Shown one piece after another: positions 49,470 through 58,480 of a DNA stretch of 64,000 bases (its first letter is position 1; each line of letters begins with the position of its first letter). The DNA comes from Candidatus Zixiibacteriota bacterium (GTDB lineage Bacteria > RBG-13-66-14 > B26-G2 > WVWN01). The notes under the pieces are model-generated. The model had not been told where the DNA came from, made no database searches, and was given only the letters and a program-made list of their open reading frames with translations. The translations under genes and the position numbers were made by a program. The stretch lies in NCBI GenBank assembly GCA_011773985.1, contig WVWN01000053.1:1-64000 (forward strand). The letters run 5' to 3'.

Positions 49470-49778
49470 TTAACCCTCGCCCTCAAACTCGTCCAAGACG
49501 TCCGGCGGCAACAGCGCCTTCCCCGCCGGCGTCATCTTACCCGCTTGCAGCATCTTAAGCGCGCGTCGCCTGTTATGTTCGGACCACCTGCTCCCCCTCC
49601 GCCGCCGCGAGAAGCGACGCGTGAACTTTTCGCCGTCGACGGGCTTGATGACGCCGTCGATCCACCCGTAGCAGATGGCTTCCTCCACCGCGCCGTCATA
49701 CGGAAGCGACGGCCTGCCGGAGGCCTTTTTATAGAAAACCAACCAAATCTCGGTCTTGGCGCGGTGGCGTTCGGCCAA
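49470..49778 (-). CDS. YdeI/OmpD-associated-like protein, N-terminus unresolved
   Basis: WLAERHRAKTEIWLVFYKKASGRPSLPYDGAVEEAICYGWIDGVIKPVDGEKFTRRFSRRR. Similarity continues upstream (VATREEWRRW) without an ATG/GTG/TTG start. Confidence 0.6.
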   Translation of the reverse strand: MAERHRAKTEIWLVFYKKASGRPSLPYDGAVEEAICYGWIDGVIKPVDGEKFTRRFSRRRRGSRWSEHNRRRALKMLQAGKMTPAGKALLPPDVLDEFEGEG

Positions 49779-49874
49779 CCAGCGCCGCCACTCCTCGCGG
49801 GTTGCGACAACCAGCGTCTCGCCGACGTCCGTACTCGCTAATTCCTTACGCGGGTCGGATATTAAACAGCGAAG

Positions 49875-50219
49875 CTATACTGCGCCGTGCGGCACGAGGC
49901 AGAGGAACCGGAAGGGCGCCGCGCCGGTATTCTTGAAGTAATGCTTTTCTTTGGGTGGCACGAAGACCACCGTTCCCGGCTCGAGCGGAAATTCTCCCTC
50001 CTCGCCGCCGGCGACGCCCTCGCCGGCCAGCACGTAGACTTCGTGCTCCCAACCGTGGGCATGGAAGGGCGTGTGGCCTCCCGGCTCGAGCTCGAACTCG
50101 CGCATCGCGAAGCTGGGCGCGCCGTCGTCTTTTTTTATCAACCAGCGTATCTTGACGCCCGCGGCGCCTTCTTGTTCGACGTCGTCCTGGCGGACGTCGA
50201 TAGCTCTGCGAACTAGCAT
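49875..50219 (-). CDS. Cupin-domain protein
   Basis: FELEPGGHTPFHAHGWEHEVYVLAGEGVAGGEEGEFPLEPGTVVFVPPKEKHYFKNTGAAP. Confidence 0.92.
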   Translation of the reverse strand: MLVRRAIDVRQDDVEQEGAAGVKIRWLIKKDDGAPSFAMREFELEPGGHTPFHAHGWEHEVYVLAGEGVAGGEEGEFPLEPGTVVFVPPKEKHYFKNTGAAPFRFLCLVPHGAV

Positions 50220-50239
50220 CGGCCCTCCTACGTTGAGCG

Positions 50240-51202
50240 TTATAACTCGTCGTAAATTTTCGCCAACGACTCCAGGCCCGCCGCCTCGGCCTCCCGCGCC
50301 GCGCGGAGCGCCTCGGCCGCCTCGGCCCGCCGGCCCCTGTCCTCGATGTGCTCCGGCTGCCGGCCTATGAACGGGAAAAGCTCGACGACCTTCTTCAAGT
50401 TGTCGGCCACGACGTCGTAATTACTTATAGCTTCGTCAAAAAGGGCGGATACGTCGCCCAAGCGCTCCTTCGCCTCTTTCAGAAATTCGACGGCGAACCG
50501 GCGACACTCGTGCCAGACGGCGGCGTTATACGCGGCCCCGAGGCTGTGGGCGGTCCCGTCCTCGAGCGCTTTTATCCATTTGTCGAAGCCGGCCAAGCCG
50601 GCCTTGTATTTAGGGAACACCCATTTATTCGGGCTTTCGGCGAACGCAAGCGCGAAGGCCAGCGCCTCCCTCACGGCCCTGCGGTCGTCCGCGGCCTCCC
50701 CCTTTACGAGCGAATACATCTCTAGAACGCCGACGTCGGTCTCGCCCAGTTCCTGCCAAGGTTTGGGGCCGGCGCCGTCGTCGCACCGCGCGCCGGAGTA
50801 ATAGTAGCCGACGTCGTCGTAGCCGTAGACGACGTAGTACTCGGGGATATCCAACTCCCAGCCGTACGTCGGGAGGCCGTTGTCGAGCGCGAGCTTCGCG
50901 TTATCCCAAATCAGTTTACGTTTCTCGTCGAAATCGGCGTCTTTCCTGGTAGCGAACAAGCCGCGGCTCGAGTAGCCGACGTTCTTCCCCAGCGTACGTA
51001 GCATTTCGGTGTTCCAAGCCGTGGGGCCGCTGGGGCAGACGACGTCGTGGACGTTGAGGATGAACGCGTGTCCCGTCGCGCCGAAGAGCCACGCGTCGGC
51101 AACCTCGAGCCCCAGGTAATCAAGGCAACCCTTGACGCAGCCGAGGTGCGATACCCACCGCGGCGTCCACCGCAAACCGTCGAGCATTTTTCCCACCGTC
51201 AC
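50240..51202 (-). CDS. Conserved hypothetical protein with BtrH_N/C39-like N-terminus
   Basis: WVSHLGCVKGCLDYLGLEVADAWLFGATGHAFILNVHD...YYVVYGYDDVGYYYSG, then a helical C-terminal half. Confidence 0.5.
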   Translation of the reverse strand: MTVGKMLDGLRWTPRWVSHLGCVKGCLDYLGLEVADAWLFGATGHAFILNVHDVVCPSGPTAWNTEMLRTLGKNVGYSSRGLFATRKDADFDEKRKLIWDNAKLALDNGLPTYGWELDIPEYYVVYGYDDVGYYYSGARCDDGAGPKPWQELGETDVGVLEMYSLVKGEAADDRRAVREALAFALAFAESPNKWVFPKYKAGLAGFDKWIKALEDGTAHSLGAAYNAAVWHECRRFAVEFLKEAKERLGDVSALFDEAISNYDVVADNLKKVVELFPFIGRQPEHIEDRGRRAEAAEALRAAREAEAAGLESLAKIYDEL

Positions 51203-52167
51203 GCCTCCTTCGCTCTACTTTCGGCCAAATTCCTCGCGAACAGCTGCTGCGCGCGCAACAGCGACGCCAGCAAAGACGCCAGAAAAATTTTAACGTTGTC
51301 CCTTTCGCCCAGTAAGTCGTGAATTTTCCCGCCGAGGTTGGATTCCGGCGCCTCCTCCCCCGCGCCGTCGACCCAACGTCCTATCGGCTCGAGATATTCA
51401 TCGAGCAGCGCCGCCCGCTCGAAGCCGTCGGTCCCCCGCCGCGGCATAACCGCGCGCCACTTCCCGGCGCCGACGCTGGAGATGATTATGTCGTAGCGGC
51501 GGAACGCCTTGTGGTGACACGGCCCCCAGCCGCCGGCGCCCTCCACGTCGAAGACGCCGAGGTCCTTGGCCTCCGGGTCGCGCTCCCTTATCTTCGTCTC
51601 GAGCGCCGCGGCCGCCGCCTGGTAGGCTTCCCGTTGCGGCGAATCGCCCGGGAAAAAACCTCCCAGCCAGAACGCGAGGTTAAGGCAGAGACGCTCGACG
51701 TACAACTTCTTTAACTCGTCCCTCTCTCCCAATAAGCTTCGTATGTGTCCTTCGATGGCCCCGCCCGGGTCGCACGTCCGCAGTAGCGCCCGGTACCCGC
51801 TTTTGCCCTCCGACGGTAGCCAATTCCGGAGCGCTAAATAGTAGGCCCAAACCTTCTTCCAGCGCTCGTCGGCGACCGACGCTAGATGGCCTATCGCGAG
51901 TTCGGCCGGCTCGCGCGCGCCGATGGCCCCGCAGAGCGCGAGGATGCTCTCCTCGACGTTCCAGTTGCAAATCTCCAACGCGACGATCTGCTCTACGATC
52001 TTTTCGTAACTGCGGCCGAACGGGCCGGCGGCATCGCGCAGCTTGCGCAACCGCGTGAGCTCCTTCTTCGCCGCGCCGCCGTGCCGCCCCCACCGGTGGC
52101 GCGCGACGACCTCACGCTCCCAAACGTCGTCGGCGCTCGGCGCGTCGTTCTCGCTAGTTGCGGCCAT
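51199..52167 (-). CDS. Hypothetical protein, coupled to the downstream 320-aa gene
   Basis: 322-aa ORF ending in a 4-nt overlap with the next gene; internal repeat LLGERDELKKLYVERL / LLGERDNVKIFLASLL. Confidence 0.65.
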   Translation of the reverse strand: MAATSENDAPSADDVWEREVVARHRWGRHGGAAKKELTRLRKLRDAAGPFGRSYEKIVEQIVALEICNWNVEESILALCGAIGAREPAELAIGHLASVADERWKKVWAYYLALRNWLPSEGKSGYRALLRTCDPGGAIEGHIRSLLGERDELKKLYVERLCLNLAFWLGGFFPGDSPQREAYQAAAAALETKIRERDPEAKDLGVFDVEGAGGWGPCHHKAFRRYDIIISSVGAGKWRAVMPRRGTDGFERAALLDEYLEPIGRWVDGAGEEAPESNLGGKIHDLLGERDNVKIFLASLLASLLRAQQLFARNLAESRAKEA

Positions 52168-52238
52168 ATCTCACTCGCTTTCGACCCCGTCCGCCGAGAA
52201 TAAAAATAAACACACCTCCGCGCCGGCCGGACCAGGAT

Positions 52239-52673
52239 TCAGGCGCTGCCCTCTAAGGTCTTAGGAATATGGCCTATTATGTCTCGAGCGCCGGGGAGGT
52301 GTTTCCGCTCCGAAATCCAGAAGCTCAGCCCTTTATACTTACCCGACGACTTGCGGTAGGACCCCTCCCAAAACCGGAACTTCTCCACGGCGAACGTCGC
52401 CTTCGGCTCGAAGAGCGCCCCCGCCTCCGGGTGCACGTACACGCGCAGTTTTTTGCGGCCCACGTTGACCGTCAGGAAAGGCCGGCCCCGCGAGAGAAAG
52501 ATGACGCCCTCGCCGCCCATCGTCTTCACGCCGTCTAGGCGCCGCGCCCACCCGTCGACGACGTACGCGACGAGTTCCCGGAGGACCTCCGCCGCCTCCG
52601 CCGAGGGAAGCCTTTCGGCGCTCTCCCGCCAAAACGCCTCGCCCACCAGGTCTTCAACACGCCTCCTGCCCAC
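52239..52673 (-). CDS. Conserved hypothetical protein (DUF5655-like)
   Basis: VFLSRGRPFLTVNVGRKKLRVYVHPEAGALFEPKATFAVEKFRFWEGSYRKSS pattern. Confidence 0.55.
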   Translation of the reverse strand: MGRRRVEDLVGEAFWRESAERLPSAEAAEVLRELVAYVVDGWARRLDGVKTMGGEGVIFLSRGRPFLTVNVGRKKLRVYVHPEAGALFEPKATFAVEKFRFWEGSYRKSSGKYKGLSFWISERKHLPGARDIIGHIPKTLEGSA

Positions 52674-52682
52674 GGCAGCCTC

Positions 52683-53255
52683 CTACTCGACTACCTCGCC
52701 CGAGGCGAGTTCGATTCGGATATCGCGGAACTCGTCGGCGCCGTCCGGGCCCACGCGGCCCGTTACCACCTTCAAGACGACGACGCCCGCTTCCTCGTCG
52801 AGGTAATGCTCGCCGCCCCACCACCGCGAGCTGGCCGTGAACGGGACCGCGGCGATCTCCTCTCCGGTCAACAAGTCCTCCAACGCAAACTTTTTAACGA
52901 GGTCGCCCTCCGGGCCGTATATCACGACGACGTTAGGGCCGTAGCCGACCTTCCCCCATTCGTCGAACGTGACGACGTAATCGCCGGCGTCGGCGACGAG
53001 GACCCCGTGGGGCGCCGACGGGTTCGCGAGCTCGCGGGCCCATAGCTCCTGCGCGTCGCGCGCGGGGAAAGCCCGGTACAGCGTGCCGCGGGCGTGCGTC
53101 ACACCTTCGCCCGGGACGACGTGCAAAAAATATTCCTCGTTCGCGGCGTAGTAGTCCTGCTCGGTCGGCGGGAGCCAGGAGTCGGCCGAGGCGACGCCGG
53201 CTAGCGTAACCGCAAATACGGCGCTTATATTTAACGTTCTATATACGCGGTACAT
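52683..53255 (-). CDS. Secreted hypothetical protein
   Basis: Signal peptide MYRVYRTLNISAVFAVTLAGVASADSW, then beta-rich sequence. Confidence 0.65.
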   Translation of the reverse strand: MYRVYRTLNISAVFAVTLAGVASADSWLPPTEQDYYAANEEYFLHVVPGEGVTHARGTLYRAFPARDAQELWARELANPSAPHGVLVADAGDYVVTFDEWGKVGYGPNVVVIYGPEGDLVKKFALEDLLTGEEIAAVPFTASSRWWGGEHYLDEEAGVVVLKVVTGRVGPDGADEFRDIRIELASGEVVE

Positions 53256-53343
53256 CCCGAACCTCCGTGGCGTAATAGCCCCCATAATTAACAGCGCCTC
53301 GAGGCGCCGTCAAGGTTATTTTTCGTTCGCGCTAAGGGGGGAA

Positions 53344-53368
53344 ATAAAAAACCGGCCGCGAGGGCCGG
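53344..53368 (-). terminator. Intrinsic terminator downstream of the TolB-like lipoprotein
   Basis: Minus strand GCCGGCCCTCGCGGCCGGTTTTTTATTTC. Confidence 0.75.
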
Positions 53369-53404
53369 CGGGCGGAACACCCCGCGCGTTTTCTTTTTAT
53401 ACGC

Positions 53405-54252
53405 CTATTGGGAAACGTTTTTCTTATAAATACCGAAATACTCTCGTATCCCGTGAAACGCCACCCAATCGCCTTTGGGGCTCCACGTAGGGTCCAAAGC
53501 CCACCATTCTCTTTCCCCGGGAGGGGTACCCACGAACTGGGTCGCGCGGCCGGTAGCGGGGTCCATTAAATATAAATCGAAACCTTCGCCCAACTTCCTG
53601 ACGATAGCGAGCCGCTTACCAAACGGGTGCCAAGCGGCGTCCATCCCTTCGGTGACGAACTCGTTCCTTTTCTTGTCCTTGATATTTACGGCCCAAATTT
53701 CAAATCTTTCTCCGGGTAGACGTTTCGTATAAAAAACGTTTTCGCTGTCCAGGGCCCAGTCGGGGTCGGATACGTCGCCCGGCGACACTAATTCTATCGT
53801 TTCTCCTCCCGCGGCCGGCACTATACAAATAATTTCGGCGTGCGTCACGAACCTAGTATAAGCTATGTACTTTCCGTCGGGCGACCAAGCAGGGTCGCCG
53901 GCGTGTTGTCCAAAAATAACGTAGTACGGCCTCCCGGGAATTCGGCCTTATAAAGTCTTGTTTTCTCCTCCGCCCACTCGTAACCCTCGAAAATAATCGT
54001 CCCGCCGTCCGGCGACCAATCCAGGTCGTAAACCTCCATCTTCGGCTCGGGTTTAATATCCCCCTTATTTTTCCCGTCGGGGTCACAATAATATATATAA
54101 GGGCCAAACCCAACTGCTATTACGTCTTTCGAACTCCACGACGGCTCGCCGCCTACGCCCAGTAAAACGGGAATGACGCCGTCGGCCTCAGGTTCTTCGT
54201 CGCCGCAACTCGAAATCAATAAAAGACATAATATAAAAACGGTCTTCTTCAT
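53405..54252 (-). pseudogene. TolB-like beta-propeller lipoprotein interrupted by a frameshift
   Basis: MKKTVFILCLLLISSCGDEE... (lipobox) up to KAEFPGGR in one frame, continuing as PYYVIFGQHAGDPAWSPDGKYIAYTRFVTHAEIICIVPAAGGE... in another; break at about 53926-53937. Confidence 0.8.
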
Positions 54253-54272
54253 TTCCCTCCGGCCATAAAACC

Positions 54273-55571
54273 CTACAGCAACTTCCTCTCCTTCGCCGCG
54301 CGCTCCAGCTCCTCGCGGAAGGCCGGGTGGGCTATCTTGATTAACTCCTTGGCGCGCGCCTGCAGCGACTTGCCGTGCAGCGAGGCGACGCCGAACTCCG
54401 TCACGACGTAGTGCACGTCGGCGCGGTTGGTAACGACGCCGGCCCCCGGCCTCAGCTTGTCGACGATGCGCGACACCTCGCCGCCCCGGGCGGTGGAGGG
54501 CAGCGCGATGATGGGCTTGCCGCCCTTCGAATATGCGGCGCCGCGGATGAAGTCCACCTGGCCGCCGAAGCCGGAGTAGATGCGCGTCCCGATCGAGTCC
54601 GCGCACACCTGGCCCGTGATGTCGACCTCGATAGCGGAGTTGAGCGCGACCTGCCTCTCGTTCTGGGCGATGACGAACGGGTCGTTGACGTAGCTCTGGG
54701 GGTGGAACTCGAAGACCGGGTTGTTGTCGACGTATTCGTTAAGGCGATGGGTCCCCAGGATGAAGCCCGTTATGACTTTGCCGCGGTGCAGCGTCTTCTG
54801 CGCGTTGGTTACGATGCCGTTCTCGATGAGGTCGATGACGCCGTCGGAGAACATCTCGGTGTGGACGCCAAGGTCCTTGTGGTTCTCGAGCAAGGCCAGA
54901 ACCGCGTCCGGAATCTCGCCGATGCCCATCTGCATCGTCGAACCGTCCTCGATAAGCTCCGCGACGTAGCGGCCTATTTTCATCCCCGTTTCGGAGACTT
55001 CGCCCGCGCCCGGCAGCTCCTTAAGGGGCTCGTCGACCTCGACGATGTGGCTTAGCTTGCGGACGTGGATGAACGAGTCGCCCAAAGACCGCGGGACCTG
55101 GGGGTTAATCTGGGCGATGACGTAGCGGGCCTTCTCCGCGGCGGGCTTCGTGACGTCGACGCCGACGCCGAAGGAGCAGAAGCCGTGCTCGTCCGGCGGG
55201 GAGAGGTTGCACAACACGACGTCCACGAGGTAATAGCCCTCGAGGATGAGGTTTCCTATTTCGTATAAATAAATAGGAATATACTCGGCGCGGCCGTCGT
55301 TCACCGCCTCGCGGGCGTTGGGGCCGGTGAAGTAGGCCATGTGGCGGAAGTGCGGCGCCATCTCCGGAGCCATATAGGGCGCGGGCCCGAAGGTTAACAG
55401 GTGCCAGACCTTCACGTCTTTCAATTCGCCGGCGCGCGCCGTCATCGCCTCGACGAGCGAAATAGGCTCGGCGCAGCCGGGGTGGACGTGGACGTGGTCG
55501 CCCGACTCGATTACCTTGACCGCCTCCGCCGCGGTCGTGCGCTTATCTTTGTATTCCTTGATCCAGCTCAT
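54273..55571 (-). CDS. Acetyl-CoA hydrolase/CoA-transferase family (4-hydroxybutyrate/butyrate CoA-transferase-like)
   Basis: GDHVHVHPGCAEPISLVEAM, MQMGIGEIPDAVLALL, YVVTEFGVASLHGKSLQARAKELIKIAHPAFREEL. Confidence 0.92.
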   Translation of the reverse strand: MSWIKEYKDKRTTAAEAVKVIESGDHVHVHPGCAEPISLVEAMTARAGELKDVKVWHLLTFGPAPYMAPEMAPHFRHMAYFTGPNAREAVNDGRAEYIPIYLYEIGNLILEGYYLVDVVLCNLSPPDEHGFCSFGVGVDVTKPAAEKARYVIAQINPQVPRSLGDSFIHVRKLSHIVEVDEPLKELPGAGEVSETGMKIGRYVAELIEDGSTMQMGIGEIPDAVLALLENHKDLGVHTEMFSDGVIDLIENGIVTNAQKTLHRGKVITGFILGTHRLNEYVDNNPVFEFHPQSYVNDPFVIAQNERQVALNSAIEVDITGQVCADSIGTRIYSGFGGQVDFIRGAAYSKGGKPIIALPSTARGGEVSRIVDKLRPGAGVVTNRADVHYVVTEFGVASLHGKSLQARAKELIKIAHPAFREELERAAKERKLL

Positions 55572-55603
55572 CGCCCTACCTTACCCCCCAACGGGCCGGC
55601 CCG

Positions 55604-56722
55604 CTAATACCCGATGACGTCCTCCACGGGCGTGTACTCGAGGTTGAAAAGGTCGCACAAGCGGGGGTGGGTGCAAGCGCCGCCGTAGAAATAAATTCCC
55701 TTGCGCAGGCCCGCGTCCCGCGTCGCGGCCTCAACGACGCCCAGCGAGGCCACCGCCGCCAAGTACGGCTTCAGGTTGTTGTTGAACGCGTACGAGCAAG
55801 TGCGCGGTACCGCGGAGGCGATGTTGGGAACGCAATAATGGGTCACGCTATATTTCTCAAATACCGGGTCCGTGTGGGTCGTAGGCCGGCTCGTTTCGCA
55901 GCAACCGCCCTGGTCGATGGCAATGTCCATCAGGACGGCGCCCGCCTTCATCGACCGGACCATCTCCTCCGTAACGAGCATCGGCGGCCTGTCGCCGTGC
56001 ACGTACGCCGCGGTAACCAAGACGTCGGTATAGGTGCACGCGCGGGCGATGTTCGGCGGTTCGGCCATATGGGTAATTACGGCCGGCACGACGGCCTCGG
56101 CCCGCCGGAGGTTGACGACCGAACGGTCGAAGAGGTGGGTTTGGACGCCGAGCGCGGCGAACGACTTAGCCGCGGTCGTCCCGACGTTGCCGGCGCCGAC
56201 TATGGCCACCGCGGCCGGCGGGATGCCGGGGAGGTTGGCGAGCGCCACGCCGCGCCCCCCCTCGTAGTAGGACAGGTACCGGCCCGCGATGCTCGGCAAC
56301 ATGTGACCCACGAGCTCCGATATTATCTTCATCACCGGGAACTCGCCCCCCTCGTCTTCGATTATCTCGTAGCCGAACGCGACGAGCCTCTTCTCCATCA
56401 TCGCCCGGACGGCCTCGTCGACGCGCGCGCCCAACTGGACCGCGCTGAACACTGCGGTGCCCTCGCGCATCAATTCCACTTCGCCGGCCGTCGGCGGCTG
56501 CACCTTGGCAACGGCCTCGGCCCGCCCGTAAACCTCCTGCGGCGAAAAGACCACCGTCGCGCCGACTTTCTCGTAGTCCTCATCCGAAAAGCCGGCGTCC
56601 GCGCCCGCGTCCTTCTCGACGAAGACGCGATGGCCCTCTCGCGCCAACGCGTACGCGCCCATCGGCGTAACCACGACGCGCGTCTCCGCGGACGTCTGCT
56701 CTTTGGGAATGCCTATATCCAT
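55604..56722 (-). CDS. ald: Alanine dehydrogenase
   Basis: MDIGIPKEQTSAETRVVVTP, AIVGAGNVGTTAAKSFAALGVQTHLFDRS, DIAIDQGGCCETSRPTTHTDPVFEKYSVTHYCVPNIASAVPRT. Confidence 0.96.
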   Translation of the reverse strand: MDIGIPKEQTSAETRVVVTPMGAYALAREGHRVFVEKDAGADAGFSDEDYEKVGATVVFSPQEVYGRAEAVAKVQPPTAGEVELMREGTAVFSAVQLGARVDEAVRAMMEKRLVAFGYEIIEDEGGEFPVMKIISELVGHMLPSIAGRYLSYYEGGRGVALANLPGIPPAAVAIVGAGNVGTTAAKSFAALGVQTHLFDRSVVNLRRAEAVVPAVITHMAEPPNIARACTYTDVLVTAAYVHGDRPPMLVTEEMVRSMKAGAVLMDIAIDQGGCCETSRPTTHTDPVFEKYSVTHYCVPNIASAVPRTCSYAFNNNLKPYLAAVASLGVVEAATRDAGLRKGIYFYGGACTHPRLCDLFNLEYTPVEDVIGY

Positions 56723-56882
56723 AAACGTTTCTCCCGAAGGTGTCGAAGGCCGCCTTGCATATTTTTTCTTATTACTTTATAATATGTCAGCCGCGCGCGT
56801 CAACCTCAATCTCGACGGCGTCCGAGCGGGCCATAAATTTAACGCTGCCGTGTAAAAACGCGGACTCTGTGTAGGATTTCAC

Positions 56883-56911
56883 TTGACACTCGAGCGGGGG
56901 TATTTTAAAAT
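56883..56911 (+). promoter_or_regulatory. Sigma70-type promoter upstream of the structured RNA / hdr operon
   Basis: TTGACA (56883-56888), 17-bp spacer, TAAAAT (56906-56911). Confidence 0.8.
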
Positions 56912-56915
56912 ATAT

Positions 56916-57054
56916 GAGCGGTTTTTACTGAGCACCGGGAGCGCAGGCCGACGCGAGGGCATTAGTTCGCGCGCCCACCCTATAAAATAGGTTCTTGCGT
57001 GAGCGTAAAGCCGCTCGCTTAGGCCCATACCCCCGTTGGGGCGTGGGTTTTTTT
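56916..57054 (+). ncRNA. Structured RNA: candidate riboswitch-like leader or 6S-like small RNA
   Basis: Begins at the predicted TSS; closing helix GAGCGGUUUUUAC (56916-56928) with GUAAAGCCGCUC (57005-57016), hairpin CCUAU-AAA-AUAGG (56979-56991), terminator at the 3' end. Confidence 0.6.
57024..57054 (+). terminator. Intrinsic terminator about 25 nt upstream of the hdrC start codon
   Basis: CCCATACCCCCGTTGGGGCGTGGGTTTTTTT. Confidence 0.85.
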
Positions 57055-57079
57055 GTCACTTCCGTGAAAGTCGCGGCCG

Positions 57080-57544
57080 ATGACCATCTCCAAAATCGAC
57101 CCCAACTTCAAATACGAGGTCGCCGCGGAGCCGGGCGGCGAAGAGATAAAATACTGCTTCGCCTGCGGCACCTGCACCGCGGCGTGCCCCGTCCGCGCCA
57201 TCGACGAGCGCTACAACCCGCGCAAGATCATCCGGATGATACTCTTGGGCCTGCGCGAACGCGTCCTCGACGCCGACTTCATCTGGCTCTGCTCGACCTG
57301 CTACTCGTGCGAGGAGCGCTGCCCGCAGGGGGTTTCCTTCGCCGAGATAATCACCGCCGTAAAGAACATAGCCGCGCGCGAGGGCAAGCTCCACCCGGCG
57401 TACGTGACGCAGCTCGAGCTCCTAAAAAAATTCGGCCGTCTCTACGAGCTGGAGGAGTTCGACAACAAGAAGCGCGCCAAGATGGGCCTCCCCGAGCTCA
57501 AGACCACTTGCGACGAGGTGGGCAAGCTGCTGGGCGACCAGTAA
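57080..57544 (+). CDS. hdrC: HdrC-like 4Fe-4S protein
   Basis: YCFACGTCTAACPVRAIDERYNPRKIIRMILLGLRERVLDADFIWLCSTCYSCEERCPQGV. Confidence 0.92.
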   Translation: MTISKIDPNFKYEVAAEPGGEEIKYCFACGTCTAACPVRAIDERYNPRKIIRMILLGLRERVLDADFIWLCSTCYSCEERCPQGVSFAEIITAVKNIAAREGKLHPAYVTQLELLKKFGRLYELEEFDNKKRAKMGLPELKTTCDEVGKLLGDQ

Positions 57545-57553
57545 CCTAATTTT

Positions 57554-58438
57554 ATGGAAAATAAATACGCCCTCTTTCTCGGCTGCACGATACCGCTTCG
57601 CGGCCGCCACTACGAGAAATCGGCCGTCGAAGTAGCGCGCCTCTTCGGCGCCGAGCTCGAGCCCCAGCAGGATTTCGCTTGCTGCGGCTTCCCCATCAAG
57701 TCCGCCACGCGCGAGGGGACGCTGCTACTGGCCGCGCGCAACCTGGCCGTCGCCGAGGAGGCCGGCCTGGAGGTCCTCGCGTTGTGCGCGAGCTGCGCCT
57801 CGGTGCTCGCGGAGGCCGCCGAGGAACTGGCCGACGACGGGCTCCTTAAAAAAGTTAACGAGAAACTCGCGAAGGTGGGCCGCAAGGTCGAGAGGCCGCC
57901 GCGCGTCCGCCACTTCGCCCGGTGGCTCTACGACGAGGTCGGCCCCGAGGGCATCAAAGAAAAAGTGGTCGCGCCGCTGGGCGACTTCCGCTTCGCCGTC
58001 CACTACGGCTGCCACTACCTCAAACCCTCCTGGGCCTTTCACGACGTCGAGGACCCGGAGGCGCCGCATTCCATAGGCGACCTCTTGCGCGCGACGGGCG
58101 CCGAGGTCGTCGACTACGCCGAGTATAAGAAGTGTTGCGGCGGCGCGCTCCTCGGCATCGACGAGGAGCTTTCGCTCAGGATTGCCGGCGAGAAGCTGAC
58201 GCGCGTCAAGGCCGCGGCGCCCGACGCCGTCGTCCTCGTCTGCCCGTTCTGCGCCGTGATGTACGACGACAACCAGGGCAAGGTCGCGGCTCAGCTCGAG
58301 GAGGAGCTCGGCGTCCCGGTGCTGTTCTTACCGCAGGTGCTGGGCCTCGCGCTGGGGCTCTCGGTTAAAGACGTGCAACTCAAGCTCGCGAAGAACAAGT
58401 GCGAGAAGTTAATCGCGGCGTTCGCGCAGGAGAAGTAA
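57554..58438 (+). CDS. hdrB: HdrB-like protein with two CCG domains
   Basis: FACCGFPIKS and EYKKCCGGALLGIDEELSLRIAGEKL. Confidence 0.93.
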   Translation: MENKYALFLGCTIPLRGRHYEKSAVEVARLFGAELEPQQDFACCGFPIKSATREGTLLLAARNLAVAEEAGLEVLALCASCASVLAEAAEELADDGLLKKVNEKLAKVGRKVERPPRVRHFARWLYDEVGPEGIKEKVVAPLGDFRFAVHYGCHYLKPSWAFHDVEDPEAPHSIGDLLRATGAEVVDYAEYKKCCGGALLGIDEELSLRIAGEKLTRVKAAAPDAVVLVCPFCAVMYDDNQGKVAAQLEEELGVPVLFLPQVLGLALGLSVKDVQLKLAKNKCEKLIAAFAQEK

Positions 58439-58480
58439 ACCCCCCGCGTAGACGCCCTAAAGATTATCCGGTAACAATAG

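Noticed and set aside
56916-57054. Firm assignment of the structured RNA as 6S RNA
   Set aside because: The closing stem and terminator fit, but the length is short and I could not identify a convincing central open-complex-like bubble; left as a candidate only.
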